Shown: in pieces, positions 9,673-17,743 of the stretch | Numbering within the stretch: the stretch's first letter is position 1 | Layout of the letters: every line of letters begins with the position of its first letter | NCBI RefSeq assembly: GCF_000377645.1 | Contig: NZ_KB898499.1 | Span: 1 to 41,454 of the forward strand | DNA from: Thiomonas sp. FB-6 | GTDB lineage: Bacteria > Pseudomonadota > Gammaproteobacteria > Burkholderiales > Burkholderiaceae_C | Reading direction: 5' to 3' | Length of the DNA: 41,454 bases | Translations under genes and position numbers: made by a program | Notes under the pieces: generated by a model | What the model saw: the letters and a program-made list of their open reading frames with translations, nothing else | What the model was told of the DNA's origin: nothing | Database searches by the model: none

Positions 9673-10191
9673 ATGGCCAAGATCCAAGCGAAGATGAGCC
9701 CCGAAGGCCGCGACGACGGTCTGCGGGAGAAGATGATCGCGGTGAACCGCGTCACCAAGGTGGTCAAGGGTGGTCGCATCCTGGGCTTCGCCGCGTTGGC
9801 CGTGGTCGGCGACGGCGACGGCAAGGTCGGCATGGGCAAGGGCAAGGCGCGCGAAGTTCCGGTGGCCGTGCAGAAGGCCATGGACCAGGCGCGTCGCAAC
9901 ATGGTGACCGTCAAGCTCAAGAACGGCACGCTGCACCACGAGGTCGAAGGCAGCCACGCGTCCTCCGACGTGTGGATGTCGCCGGCTCCGGCGGGTACCG
10001 GCATCATCGCCGGCGGCCCGATGCGCGCGATCTTCGAGGTCGTGGGCATCACCGACGTGGTGGCCAAGAGCCACGGTTCCACCAACCCGTACAACATGGT
10101 TCGCGCCACGCTGGACGGGCTGACCCGGGCACAGACCCCGGCCGAGGTCGCGATGAAACGCGGCAAGAGCGTCGAGGACATCCTCGGCTGA
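9673..10191 (+). CDS. rpsE: 30S ribosomal protein S5
   Basis: S5 affects decoding fidelity and mRNA unwinding. The 172-residue product has the N-terminal RNA-binding domain ([19 protein letters not shown]) and the C-terminal SNPYNM-like segment (here [15 protein letters not shown]). The spectinomycin-associated loop region near [13 protein letters not shown] looks unremarkable. It is 13 bp from rpmD. Confidence 0.97.
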   Translation: MAKIQAKMSPEGRDDGLREKMIAVNRVTKVVKGGRILGFAALAVVGDGDGKVGMGKGKAREVPVAVQKAMDQARRNMVTVKLKNGTLHHEVEGSHASSDVWMSPAPAGTGIIAGGPMRAIFEVVGITDVVAKSHGSTNPYNMVRATLDGLTRAQTPAEVAMKRGKSVEDILG

Positions 10192-10204
10192 GGAGGCGCA
10201 AAGC

Positions 10205-10390
10205 ATGGAACAGAACAAGCAAATCAAGGTCAAGCTGGTGCGCAGCGTCATCGGCACCCGCGAGGACCATCGCGCCACCGTGCGCGGCCTGGGCCTGCGC
10301 CGTCTGAACGACGAGCGCGTCCTGGAAGACACCCCCGCCGTGCGTGGCATGATCCGCAAGGTGGACTATCTGGTCCGCGTGGTCGGCTGA
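10205..10390 (+). CDS. rpmD: 50S ribosomal protein L30
   Basis: L30 is a small large-subunit protein. The product is 61 residues, with [27 protein letters not shown] and the C-terminal [13 protein letters not shown] segment typical of bacterial L30. GAGGAGG lies just upstream of the ATG at 10205, a strong ribosome-binding site. rplO follows after 25 bp. Confidence 0.96.
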   Translation: MEQNKQIKVKLVRSVIGTREDHRATVRGLGLRRLNDERVLEDTPAVRGMIRKVDYLVRVVG

Positions 10391-10415
10391 GCACGCAATC
10401 CCCCGGAACCGCATC

Positions 10416-10865
10416 ATGGAACTGAATTCCCTTTCTCCGGCCGAAGGCTCCAAGCACGCCAGCAAGCGCGTGGGCCGCGGCATCGGCAGCGGGCTCGGCA
10501 AGACCGCGGGCCGCGGCCACAAGGGCCAGCGCTCGCGTTCGGGCGGCTACCACAAGGTCGGCTTCGAAGGCGGCCAGATGCCGCTTCAGCGCCGCCTGCC
10601 CAAGCGCGGCTTCAAGTCGCCCACGGCCGACCTGAAGGCCCAGGTGCGCCTGTCGGAGCTGGCCAAGGTGCAGGGCGAGCAGGTCGACCTGCTGAGCCTG
10701 AAAGCCGCCGGGCTGGTCTCGCAGCAGGCCCGCCAGGTGAAGATCTTCGCCTCGGGCAAGGTCGAGCGCGCCTTCGTGGTCGACGGCGTGGCGGTCACCC
10801 GCGGCGCGCGCGCGGCCATCGAGGCCGCCGGCGGACGCATCGTCGAAGCCCAGGCGCAGGCCTGA
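10416..10865 (+). CDS. rplO: 50S ribosomal protein L15
   Basis: L15 is a late-assembly protein of the 50S subunit. The product is 149 residues, slightly longer than the usual 143-145. [22 protein letters not shown], the glycine- and arginine-rich [20 protein letters not shown] stretch and [18 protein letters not shown] are clear. It is 20 bp upstream of secY. Confidence 0.97.
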   Translation: MELNSLSPAEGSKHASKRVGRGIGSGLGKTAGRGHKGQRSRSGGYHKVGFEGGQMPLQRRLPKRGFKSPTADLKAQVRLSELAKVQGEQVDLLSLKAAGLVSQQARQVKIFASGKVERAFVVDGVAVTRGARAAIEAAGGRIVEAQAQA

Positions 10866-10885
10866 GCGGACACGGAGCTATTGGC

Positions 10886-12205
10886 ATGGCACAGGCACCG
10901 AAAGCACTCGGCGGCGGAAAGTACGGCGACTTGAGCAAGCGCCTGTTCTTCCTGCTGGGCGCGCTCGTGGTCTACCGGGTCGGGGCGCACATCCCCGTTC
11001 CGGGCATCAACCCCGATGAGCTGCAGAAACTGTTCCAGAACAACTCGGGCGGCATCCTCGGCCTGTTCAACATGTTCTCGGGCGGCGCGCTGTCGCGCTT
11101 CACCGTGTTCGCGCTGGGCATCATGCCCTACATCTCGGCGTCGATCATCATGCAGTTGATGACCTACGTGCTGCCGTCGATGGAGGCGCTGAAGAAGGAA
11201 GGCCAGTCGGGCCAGCGCAAGATCACCCAGTACACGCGTTACCTGACCCTGTTCCTGGCGATCTTCCAGTCGCTGGGCATCTCGGTGGCGCTGAGCTCGA
11301 CGCAGGGCCTGGTGCTCGACCCCGGGCTGGGCTTCCGCCTGACCGCGGTGGTCAGCCTGACCGCCGGCACCATGTTCCTCATGTGGCTGGGCGAGCAGAT
11401 CACCGAACGCGGCCTGGGCAACGGCATCTCGATCATCATCTTCGCCGGCATCGCCAGCGGACTGCCCAACGCGCTGGGCGGGCTGCTGGAGCTGGTGCGC
11501 ACCGGTGCGATGAGCATCCTGGTCTCGCTGTTCGTGCTGGCCATCGTGGTCGCCGTCACCTACTTCGTGGTGTTCGTCGAGCGCGGCCAGCGCAAGATCC
11601 TGGTGAACTACGCGCGCCGGCAGGTGGGCAACCGCGTGTACGGCGGCCAGTCCTCGCACCTGCCGCTCAAGCTGAACATGTCGGGCGTGATTCCGCCGAT
11701 CTTCGCATCGTCGATCATCCTGCTGCCGGCCACCGTGGTGAACTGGTTCGGTACCGGCACCAGCGCGAACTGGCTGAAGGACATCGCCGGACTGCTGTCT
11801 CCCGGCCAGCCGATCTACATCGCGCTGTACGCGGGCGCCATCATCTTCTTCACCTTCTTCTACACGGCCCTGGTGTTCAACAGCCGGGAGACCGCGGACA
11901 ACCTGAAGAAGAGCGGCGCCTTCATCCCCGGGATCCGTCCCGGCGAGCAGACCGCGCGCTACATCGACAAGATCCTGATGCGCCTGACCCTCGCGGGAGC
12001 CCTGTACATCACGCTGGTGTGCCTGCTGCCCGAGTTCCTGGTGCTGAAATACAATGTTCCGTTCAATTTCGGCGGGACGTCCCTGCTGATCATCGTCGTC
12101 GTCACCATGGATTTCATGGCACAGGTCCAGGCCTACGCCATGTCGCACCAGTACGATGCGCTGCTCAAGCGGTCCAACTTCAAGGGCGGCATGACACTGC
12201 GTTGA
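10886..12205 (+). CDS. secY: Preprotein translocase subunit SecY
   Basis: SecY is the channel subunit of the SecYEG inner-membrane translocon. The 439-residue product is full length and has ten hydrophobic segments. [12 protein letters not shown] is in the first periplasmic region, [16 protein letters not shown] in TM2 and [22 protein letters not shown] in the large cytoplasmic loop. The last loop contains [20 protein letters not shown]. The upstream neighbour rplO and downstream infA match the betaproteobacterial order. Confidence 0.97.
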   Translation: MAQAPKALGGGKYGDLSKRLFFLLGALVVYRVGAHIPVPGINPDELQKLFQNNSGGILGLFNMFSGGALSRFTVFALGIMPYISASIIMQLMTYVLPSMEALKKEGQSGQRKITQYTRYLTLFLAIFQSLGISVALSSTQGLVLDPGLGFRLTAVVSLTAGTMFLMWLGEQITERGLGNGISIIIFAGIASGLPNALGGLLELVRTGAMSILVSLFVLAIVVAVTYFVVFVERGQRKILVNYARRQVGNRVYGGQSSHLPLKLNMSGVIPPIFASSIILLPATVVNWFGTGTSANWLKDIAGLLSPGQPIYIALYAGAIIFFTFFYTALVFNSRETADNLKKSGAFIPGIRPGEQTARYIDKILMRLTLAGALYITLVCLLPEFLVLKYNVPFNFGGTSLLIIVVVTMDFMAQVQAYAMSHQYDALLKRSNFKGGMTLR

Positions 12206-12230
12206 GTTTTCCGGATTCCTCGACACGCCA

Positions 12231-12449
12231 ATGTCCAAGGATGACGCCATTCAGATGCAGGGGGAGATTCTGGAGAACCTCCCCAATGCAAACTTCCGTG
12301 TGAAGCTGGAGAACGGGCACATCGTTCTGGGACATATATCCGGCAAGATGCGCATGCATTACATCCGCATCCTGCCGGGCGACAAGGTTACGGTAGAGCT
12401 GACGCCCTACGATTTGACGCGTGCGCGGATCATATTCCGCGCCAAATAA
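12231..12449 (+). CDS. infA: Translation initiation factor IF-1
   Basis: IF-1 binds the 30S A site during initiation. The 72-residue OB-fold protein has the usual length and the ending [31 protein letters not shown] starts it; relatives more often have MAKDD and VIEMQG. Its place between secY and rpmJ is common in betaproteobacteria and unlike E. coli. The coding DNA here is noticeably less GC-rich than the neighbours. Confidence 0.96.
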   Translation: MSKDDAIQMQGEILENLPNANFRVKLENGHIVLGHISGKMRMHYIRILPGDKVTVELTPYDLTRARIIFRAK

Positions 12450-12461
12450 AAGAGGTAAATG

Positions 12462-12575
12462 ATGAAAGTCAGTGCGTCCATCAAGAAAATGTGCAGGAAC
12501 TGCAAGATCATCCGCCGCAAGGGGGTGGTGCGCGTGATCTGCGCCGACCCGCGCCACAAGCAGCGTCAGGGTTGA
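12462..12575 (+). CDS. rpmJ: 50S ribosomal protein L36, zinc-binding form
   Basis: L36 is the smallest 50S protein. The gene encodes 37 residues: [20 protein letters not shown], then a short basic tail ending HKQRQG. Cys11, Cys14, Cys27 and His32 form the expected zinc site, so this is the C-plus form. Two ATGs lie side by side (12459 and 12462); the second gives the canonical MKV start, and AGAGG lies upstream. It follows infA by 12 bp. Confidence 0.96.
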   Translation: MKVSASIKKMCRNCKIIRRKGVVRVICADPRHKQRQG

Positions 12576-12602
12576 GCGGACTTCATTGAATCGAGGATTT
12601 CC

Positions 12603-12968
12603 ATGGCCCGTATCGCTGGTATCAACATTCCGCCGCATCAGCACGCAGAAATCGGTCTGACTGCGATCTATGGCATCGGACGCACGACCGCGCGCAAGAT
12701 CTGCGAAGCGGCCGGCGTGGCCTATGCGACCAAGGTGAAGGACATCACCGACACCGAGCTCGAGCGCATCCGCGAGCAGGTGGGGCGCTTCGTCATCGAA
12801 GGCGACCTGCGCCGCGAGGTGTCGATCAACATCAAGCGCCTGATGGACCTCGGCTGCTACCGCGGCATGCGTCACCGCCGCGGCCTGCCGGTGCGCGGCC
12901 AGCGTACCCGCACCAACGCCCGCACCCGCAAGGGACCGCGCAAGGGCGCCGCCGCGCTGAAGAAATAA
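12603..12968 (+). CDS. rpsM: 30S ribosomal protein S13
   Basis: S13 is a head protein that bridges to the 50S subunit. The 121-residue product has the family start [21 protein letters not shown] and the C-terminal [25 protein letters not shown] region. It opens the alpha-operon-type set (S13, S11, S4, RpoA, L17), 27 bp after rpmJ. Confidence 0.97.
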   Translation: MARIAGINIPPHQHAEIGLTAIYGIGRTTARKICEAAGVAYATKVKDITDTELERIREQVGRFVIEGDLRREVSINIKRLMDLGCYRGMRHRRGLPVRGQRTRTNARTRKGPRKGAAALKK

Positions 12969-12986
12969 GTTCTCAAGGACCAAGTC

Positions 12987-13391
12987 ATGGCAAAAGGCTC
13001 CACCACCGGTTCGGCGCAGCGAGCGCGCAAGAAGGTCCGCAAGAACGTTGCGGACGGCATTGCGCACGTGCATGCGTCGTTCAACAACACCATCATCACC
13101 ATCACCGATCGCCAGGGCAACGCGCTGTCGTGGGCTTCGTCGGGCGGCCAGGGCTTCAAGGGCTCCCGCAAGTCGACCCCGTTCGCGGCCCAGGTCGCGG
13201 CCGAGAACGCCGGGCGCCAGGCCATCGAATGCGGCATCAAGCAACTCGAAGTGCGCATCAAGGGCCCCGGCCCCGGCCGCGAGTCGGCGGTGCGCGCGCT
13301 CAACGGCCTGGGCATCAAGGTGATGCAGATCGCCGACGTGACCCCGGTGCCGCACAACGGTTGCCGTCCGCCCAAGCGCCGTCGCATCTGA
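12987..13391 (+). CDS. rpsK: 30S ribosomal protein S11
   Basis: S11 forms part of the platform near the mRNA exit. The 134-residue product has the [23 protein letters not shown] block and the [13 protein letters not shown] and [17 protein letters not shown] ending. The Asn-Gly in PHNGC is the conserved isoaspartate site known in E. coli S11. A 124-bp gap with a strong hairpin separates it from rpsD. Confidence 0.97.
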   Translation: MAKGSTTGSAQRARKKVRKNVADGIAHVHASFNNTIITITDRQGNALSWASSGGQGFKGSRKSTPFAAQVAAENAGRQAIECGIKQLEVRIKGPGPGRESAVRALNGLGIKVMQIADVTPVPHNGCRPPKRRRI

Positions 13392-13412
13392 AGCAGGTTT
13401 TTCATCGAGTCC

Positions 13413-13430
13413 CCGCCGCGCGAGCGGCGG
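13413..13430 (+). promoter_or_regulatory. GNRA-capped hairpin upstream of rpsD
   Basis: A 7-bp perfect stem (CCGCCGC at 13413-13419, GCGGCGG at 13424-13430) is capped by GCGA, a GNRA tetraloop. It lies in the 124-bp gap before rpsD, which also has a 10-bp direct repeat CCGCGGCAGC at 13468-13477 and 13486-13495. S4 represses the alpha operon through an mRNA structure in E. coli, so a structured leader directly before rpsD is notable, but binding by S4 here is only a hypothesis. Confidence 0.45.
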
Positions 13431-13515
13431 CAAGCCCACTGCCTGAGTCCCCCCGGGGCCCAGGCTCCCGCGGCAGCCATCACGGCCGCGGCAGCACCAT
13501 CGAAGGATCCATCAA

Positions 13516-14139
13516 GTGGCACGCTATCTCGGCCCCAAGGCCAAACTCTCGCGTCGCGAAGGCGCAGACCTGTTCCTCAAGAGCTCGCGCCGCGGCATCG
13601 AGTCCAAGGCCAAGTTCGACACCAAGCCCGGCCAGCACGGCCGCACCTCGGGTTCGCGCCAGTCCGACTACGCGACCCAGCTGCGCGAGAAGCAGAAGGT
13701 CAAGCGCATGTACGGCGTGCTGGAAAAGCAGTTCCGCCGCACCTACGAGAAGGCGCAGACCCTGCGCGGCAACACCGGCACGCAGCTGATGACCCTGCTG
13801 GAGTCGCGCCTGGACAACGTGGTCTACCGTGCCGGTTTCGCGTCCACCCGCGCCGAAGCCCGCCAGCTGGTCAGCCACCGCGCCATCGTGCTCGACGGCC
13901 ACGTCACCGACATTCCGTCCGCCCGCGTCCACCCGGGCCAGACCATCTCGGTGCGCGACAAGGCGAAGAAGCAGCTGCGCGTCGCCGATGCGCTCAAGCT
14001 GGCCGAGGGCAACGGATTCCCCGCGTGGATGCAGGTCGACCCCTCGAAGATGGAAGCCGTGTTCAAGAAGGCTCCCGACCGCGACGAGTTCGGCAGCGAC
14101 ATCAACGAATCGCTGATCATCGAACTGTATTCGCGTTGA
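13516..14139 (+). CDS. rpsD: 30S ribosomal protein S4
   Basis: S4 is a primary assembly protein that nucleates the 30S body and, in E. coli, represses the alpha operon. The start is GTG at 13516, supported by AAGGA 8 bp upstream and by the resulting (M)[15 protein letters not shown]. The product is 207 residues. The S4 RNA-binding domain covers about 97-160, with [27 protein letters not shown]. The GTG start and long leader suggest tuned translation. Confidence 0.97.
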   Translation: MARYLGPKAKLSRREGADLFLKSSRRGIESKAKFDTKPGQHGRTSGSRQSDYATQLREKQKVKRMYGVLEKQFRRTYEKAQTLRGNTGTQLMTLLESRLDNVVYRAGFASTRAEARQLVSHRAIVLDGHVTDIPSARVHPGQTISVRDKAKKQLRVADALKLAEGNGFPAWMQVDPSKMEAVFKKAPDRDEFGSDINESLIIELYSR

Positions 14140-14146
14140 TTCCCGA

Positions 14147-14198
14147 CCGCGGCACGCTGGTGCCGCGGCGTCTTCCGGCGGGCGCGATGCCCGCTTTT
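14147..14198 (+). promoter_or_regulatory. Tandem hairpins, one terminator-like, before rpoA
   Basis: Two perfect stems lie in the 103-bp gap between rpsD and rpoA. The first is 9 bp (14147-14155 with 14160-14168, loop GCTG). The second is 6 bp, all G-C (14178-14183 with 14189-14194), followed directly by TTTT at 14195-14198. The second has the form of a weak intrinsic terminator or attenuator and could set the ratio of RpoA to ribosomal proteins. The pairing is seen; the function is inferred. Confidence 0.5.
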
Positions 14199-14242
14199 CA
14201 GCCTTATCCGCGTAACGAGCGGAGGGTATTGAAGGAACCATG

Positions 14243-15235
14243 ATGCAAACCGCACTGCTGCGTCCCAAATCCATCCAGGTCGAAAGCCTCGGCGCCCTGC
14301 GCGCGAAGGTCACGCTCGAGCCCTTCGAGCGCGGCTACGGCCACACCCTGGGCAACGCGCTGCGCCGCGTGCTGCTGTCGTCGCTGGTGGGCTACGCGCC
14401 CACGGAGGTCAGCATCAACGGCGTGCTGCACGAGTACTCGGTGGTCGACGGCCTGCAGGAGGACGTGATCGGCGTGCTGCTGAACCTCAAGGGCGTGGTG
14501 TTCAAGCTCCACAACCGCGACGAGGTCACGCTGTCGCTGCGCAAGGAAGGCGAGGGCGTGGTCACGGCCGCCGACATCCAGACTCCGCACGACGTCGAGA
14601 TCGTCAACCCCGAGCATGTCATCGCCCACCTGTCGCACCAGGGCAAGCTCGACATGCAGATCAAGGTCGAGAAGGGCCGCGGCTACGTGCCCGGCAACCT
14701 GCGCCGCTACGCGGACGAGGGCGGCAAGACCATCGGGCGCATCGTGCTCGACGCCTCCTTCTCGCCGGTGCGTCGCGTCAGCTACGCGGTCGAGAACGCC
14801 CGCGTCGAGCAGCGCACCGACCTCGACAAGCTGGTGATGGACATCGAGACCAACGGCTCGATCAGCGCCGAGGAGGCCATCCGCACCTCCGCGCGCATCC
14901 TGGTGGAGCAGCTGTCGGTGTTCGCCAGCCTGGAAGGCGCCGAGAAGTCGCTGGAAGCCGCCGGCTCCGCCAGCGCCCAGCAGTTCGATCCGATCCTGCT
15001 GCGCCCGGTCGACGACCTGGAGCTGACGGTGCGTTCGGCCAACTGCCTGAAGGCCGAGAACATCTACTACATCGGCGATCTGATCCAGCGCAGCGAGACC
15101 GAGCTGCTGAAGACGCCGAACCTGGGACGCAAGTCCCTGAACGAGATCAAGGAAGTGCTGGCCGCCCGCGGCCTGACCCTGGGGATGAAGCTCGAGAGCT
15201 GGCCGCCCGCCGAGCTCGACGGCCGCAACCCCTGA
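14243..15235 (+). CDS. rpoA: RNA polymerase alpha subunit
   Basis: Alpha dimerises to nucleate RNA polymerase assembly, and its C-terminal domain contacts activators and UP elements. Two ATGs lie in tandem (14240 and 14243). The second is chosen because it gives [14 protein letters not shown] and a better distance to AAGGA. The product has 330 residues. The N-terminal dimerisation domain includes [21 protein letters not shown]; the CTD helices include [16 protein letters not shown] and [17 protein letters not shown] 58-bp gap with a 7-bp inverted repeat (15241-15247, 15260-15266) leads to rplQ. Confidence 0.98.
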   Translation: MQTALLRPKSIQVESLGALRAKVTLEPFERGYGHTLGNALRRVLLSSLVGYAPTEVSINGVLHEYSVVDGLQEDVIGVLLNLKGVVFKLHNRDEVTLSLRKEGEGVVTAADIQTPHDVEIVNPEHVIAHLSHQGKLDMQIKVEKGRGYVPGNLRRYADEGGKTIGRIVLDASFSPVRRVSYAVENARVEQRTDLDKLVMDIETNGSISAEEAIRTSARILVEQLSVFASLEGAEKSLEAAGSASAQQFDPILLRPVDDLELTVRSANCLKAENIYYIGDLIQRSETELLKTPNLGRKSLNEIKEVLAARGLTLGMKLESWPPAELDGRNP

Positions 15236-15293
15236 TAACGGGGCCGGTACCTGATACGGCCGGCCCGAGAACCCCTGCAAAAGGAACTTCACC

Positions 15294-15692
15294 ATGCGTC
15301 ACGGACACGGACTGCGCAAACTCAACCGTACTTCGAGCCACCGCCTCGCCATGCTGCGCAACATGGCCAACTCGCTGATCGAGCACGAGGCGATCAAGAC
15401 CACGCTGCCCAAGGCCAAGGAACTGCGCCGCGTGGTGGAGCCGCTGATCACCCTGGGCAAGAAGCCCAGCCTGGCCAACCGCCGCCTGGCCTTCGACCGC
15501 CTGCGCGACCGTGAGTCGGTGGTCAAGCTGTTCGGCGAACTGGGCGAGCGCTACCGCAGCCGTCCGGGTGGCTATACCCGCATCCTGAAGTTCGGCTACC
15601 GGGTCGGCGACAATGCGCCGATGGCGCTGGTGGAACTGGTGGACCGTCCGGATCCGGCCGCGGCCGCCGCCGACGACAAGGCCGCCGAGTAA
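15294..15692 (+). CDS. rplQ: 50S ribosomal protein L17
   Basis: L17 lies near the tunnel exit. The 132-residue product starts [20 protein letters not shown] and contains [20 protein letters not shown], both standard. An acidic, alanine-rich C-terminal tail ends it. It is the last gene of the ribosomal block, and a compound hairpin terminator follows. Confidence 0.97.
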   Translation: MRHGHGLRKLNRTSSHRLAMLRNMANSLIEHEAIKTTLPKAKELRRVVEPLITLGKKPSLANRRLAFDRLRDRESVVKLFGELGERYRSRPGGYTRILKFGYRVGDNAPMALVELVDRPDPAAAAADDKAAE

Positions 15693-15707
15693 TCCGCCTG
15701 CCCCGCG

Positions 15708-15753
15708 CGGCGCGCCGCATCCCGTTCGACGGGGTGGGCGCGCCGTTTGCATT
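15708..15753 (+). terminator. Compound hairpin terminator after rplQ
   Basis: A 9-bp perfect outer stem (CGGCGCGCC at 15708-15716, GGCGCGCCG at 15737-15745) encloses an inner 5-bp stem (CCCGT/ACGGG at 15721-15725 and 15729-15733) around TCG. TTTGCATTTG follows. The T-tract is interrupted, but the stem strength and the position at the end of the block support termination. Confidence 0.65.
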
Positions 15754-15795
15754 TGCGCTCCACCCTTGCGTTCAACCCCTCGCGAGTCCCGCACC

Positions 15796-16773
15796 GTGCA
15801 GACCCTGCTGGCAGAGCAAGTCCCGGCCCCCGCCGCCGCCGAGCCTCGCGCGGCCGCCGCGCCGCCCTGGCTGAGCGTGCGCGGGCTGGTCAAGCGCTAC
15901 GGCGCCACCGAAGTGGTGCGCCAGCTGGACTTCGACATCCTGCCCGGCGAATGCCACGGCATCATCGGCCCCAACGGCGCAGGCAAGACCACCACCATCC
16001 GGCTGTGCCTGGGTCTGGCCGCGCCCGACGCCGGGCGCATCGAGCTGATGGGCCTGCCGGTGCCCTCGGAGGCTGCGCGCGCGCGCATGCGCGTGGGCGT
16101 GGTCACCCAGTTCGACAGCCTCGACCCCGATTTCACGGTGCGCGAGAACCTCATGGTCTACGGCCGCTACTTCGGCATGAGCGACGCGCAGACCCGGCAG
16201 CGCATCCCCGCCCTGCTGCAATTCGCCGCGCTGGAACACAAGGCCGACGCGCGCATCCAGGAACTGTCGGGCGGCATGAAGCGGCGCCTGAGCCTGGCCC
16301 GCGCGCTGATCCACGACCCCGCGCTGATCTTCCTGGACGAGCCCACCACCGGGCTGGACCCGCAGGCGCGCCACCTGATCTGGGACCGGCTCAAGAGCCT
16401 GCTGGCCCAGGGCAAGTCCATCCTGCTGACCACCCATTTCATGGACGAGGCCGAGCGCCTTTGCGCGCGCGTGCTGGTGCTCGACCACGGCCGCCGGCTC
16501 GACGAGGACACGCCGCTGGCGCTGATCCAGCGCCACGTCGAGCCGCGGGTGATCGAGGTCTACGGCGCTCTGGTCGACCGCGCGCAGGCCCTGGCCACGC
16601 CGCTGGCCGAGCGCGTGGAGCGCAGCGGCGATACGCTGTTCGCCTACGCCCATGCCCCCGAGCCCGTGCTCGAGGCCCTGCAGGCGCTGGGCGACGGCGT
16701 GCGCGTGCTGCACCGGCCCGCCAACCTCGAGGACGTGTTCCTCAAGCTCACCGGGCGCCAGCTGCGCGACTGA
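15796..16773 (+). CDS. ABC transporter ATP-binding protein, NodI-like
   Basis: This is the ATPase of a two-component exporter with the ABC-2 permease downstream. The GTG at 15796 gives 325 residues; the frame is open further up but is rplQ in another frame. Walker [11 protein letters not shown] is at about 58-67, the signature [15 protein letters not shown] and Walker [15 protein letters not shown] follow, and the H-loop lies in [13 protein letters not shown]. The [27 protein letters not shown] region resembles NodI-type ATPases. No nodulation genes are nearby, so the exported substrate is unknown. The start is uncertain because no strong ribosome-binding site precedes it. Confidence 0.88.
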   Translation: MQTLLAEQVPAPAAAEPRAAAAPPWLSVRGLVKRYGATEVVRQLDFDILPGECHGIIGPNGAGKTTTIRLCLGLAAPDAGRIELMGLPVPSEAARARMRVGVVTQFDSLDPDFTVRENLMVYGRYFGMSDAQTRQRIPALLQFAALEHKADARIQELSGGMKRRLSLARALIHDPALIFLDEPTTGLDPQARHLIWDRLKSLLAQGKSILLTTHFMDEAERLCARVLVLDHGRRLDEDTPLALIQRHVEPRVIEVYGALVDRAQALATPLAERVERSGDTLFAYAHAPEPVLEALQALGDGVRVLHRPANLEDVFLKLTGRQLRD

Positions 16774-16831
16774 GCCACGCCCCGCGTCCGCAGGCATCCG
16801 CAGTCCAGCTTCCCCGTACTCCCGCACCCTC

Positions 16832-17656
16832 ATGTCCGACCCGGCCCCGTCTTCCCGCGCCCAGTTGCCCGCCGGCATGCGCCCGGGCCTTTCGCCCCTG
16901 CCGCGCTGGCGCTTCGTGCCGGTGTGGCGGCGCAACGCGCTGGTGTGGCGCAAGCTGGCGCTGGCCAGCCTGATCGGCAACGTGGCTGAACCGCTGCTCA
17001 CCCTGGCCGCCTTCGGCTGGGGGGTGGGCTCGCTGGTCGGCCGGGTGGACGGCGTGCCCTACATCCTGTTCCTCGCCTCGGGCAGCGTGTGCATGGGGGT
17101 GATGAACGCAGCCAGTTTCGAGGCCACCTATTCCAGCTTCTCGCGCATGCACGTGCAGCGCACCTGGGACGCCATCCTGCTCACGCCCACCGGGCTGGGC
17201 GACGTGCTGCTGGGCGAACTCGCCTGGGCGGCCACCAAGGCGCTGATGAGCGGCGCGGCCCTGTTGCTGGTGGTGGTGCTGCTGGGCATCAGCCGCGCAC
17301 CCACGCTGTTGCTGGTGCTGCCGCTGCTGGCGCTGGTGGCGGCCGTGTTCGCCGCCATCTCGCTGGTGGTCAACGCGCTGGCGCGCTCCTACGATTTCTT
17401 CACCTACTACCTGACCCTGGCGCTGACCCCGATGGCCTTCCTGTCGGGGATCTTCTTCCCGCTCAGCGCGATGCCGCCTTGGCTGCAGGGTTTCGCGCAG
17501 ATCCTGCCGCTGCAGGCCGCGGTACGCCTGGTGCGCCCGCTGTTCCTGGGCGGCTTCGACCCGGCCTGGCCGCTGCACCTGGCGGTGCTGCTGGCCTACC
17601 TGGGGGCGGCGTGGTGGCTGGCGCTGCGCCTCACCCGCAGGCGCTTCCGGGCTTGA
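16832..17656 (+). CDS. ABC-2 type permease, NodJ-like
   Basis: This is the membrane partner of the preceding ATPase. The ATG at 16832 gives 274 residues, the usual size for NodJ-like ABC-2 permeases. About six hydrophobic segments are visible, after an N-terminal RRNALVWRKLALASLIGNVAEPL segment. The conserved TPMAFLSGIFFPLSAMP motif is near residue 200. The pair is 58 bp apart and probably cotranscribed. The general role is export of a lipid, polysaccharide or small molecule across the inner membrane; the substrate cannot be told. Confidence 0.88.
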   Translation: MSDPAPSSRAQLPAGMRPGLSPLPRWRFVPVWRRNALVWRKLALASLIGNVAEPLLTLAAFGWGVGSLVGRVDGVPYILFLASGSVCMGVMNAASFEATYSSFSRMHVQRTWDAILLTPTGLGDVLLGELAWAATKALMSGAALLLVVVLLGISRAPTLLLVLPLLALVAAVFAAISLVVNALARSYDFFTYYLTLALTPMAFLSGIFFPLSAMPPWLQGFAQILPLQAAVRLVRPLFLGGFDPAWPLHLAVLLAYLGAAWWLALRLTRRRFRA

Positions 17657-17710
17657 TCTTCCTGCAGGATCCGGCGCGCGGGAGCACCATGGCGGTGGTT
17701 TGATGCCACA

Positions 17711-17730
17711 ATATCAACTTGAACTGATAT
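17711..17730. promoter_or_regulatory. Inverted repeat ATATCA-N8-TGATAT before dsbD
   Basis: A perfect 6-bp inverted repeat with an 8-base spacer forms an AT-rich island in otherwise very GC-rich DNA. It lies 14 bp before the dsbD start. The right arm merges with GATATAGA, which could serve as a -10 region. The form is that of an operator for a dimeric regulator; no specific regulator is recognised. Confidence 0.5.
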
Positions 17731-17743
17731 AGACCTGCCCGCG

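Noticed and set aside
15796-17656. Naming the exporter genes nodI and nodJ
   Set aside because: Similarity is to the general family, and no nodulation genes are present. The names would mislead.
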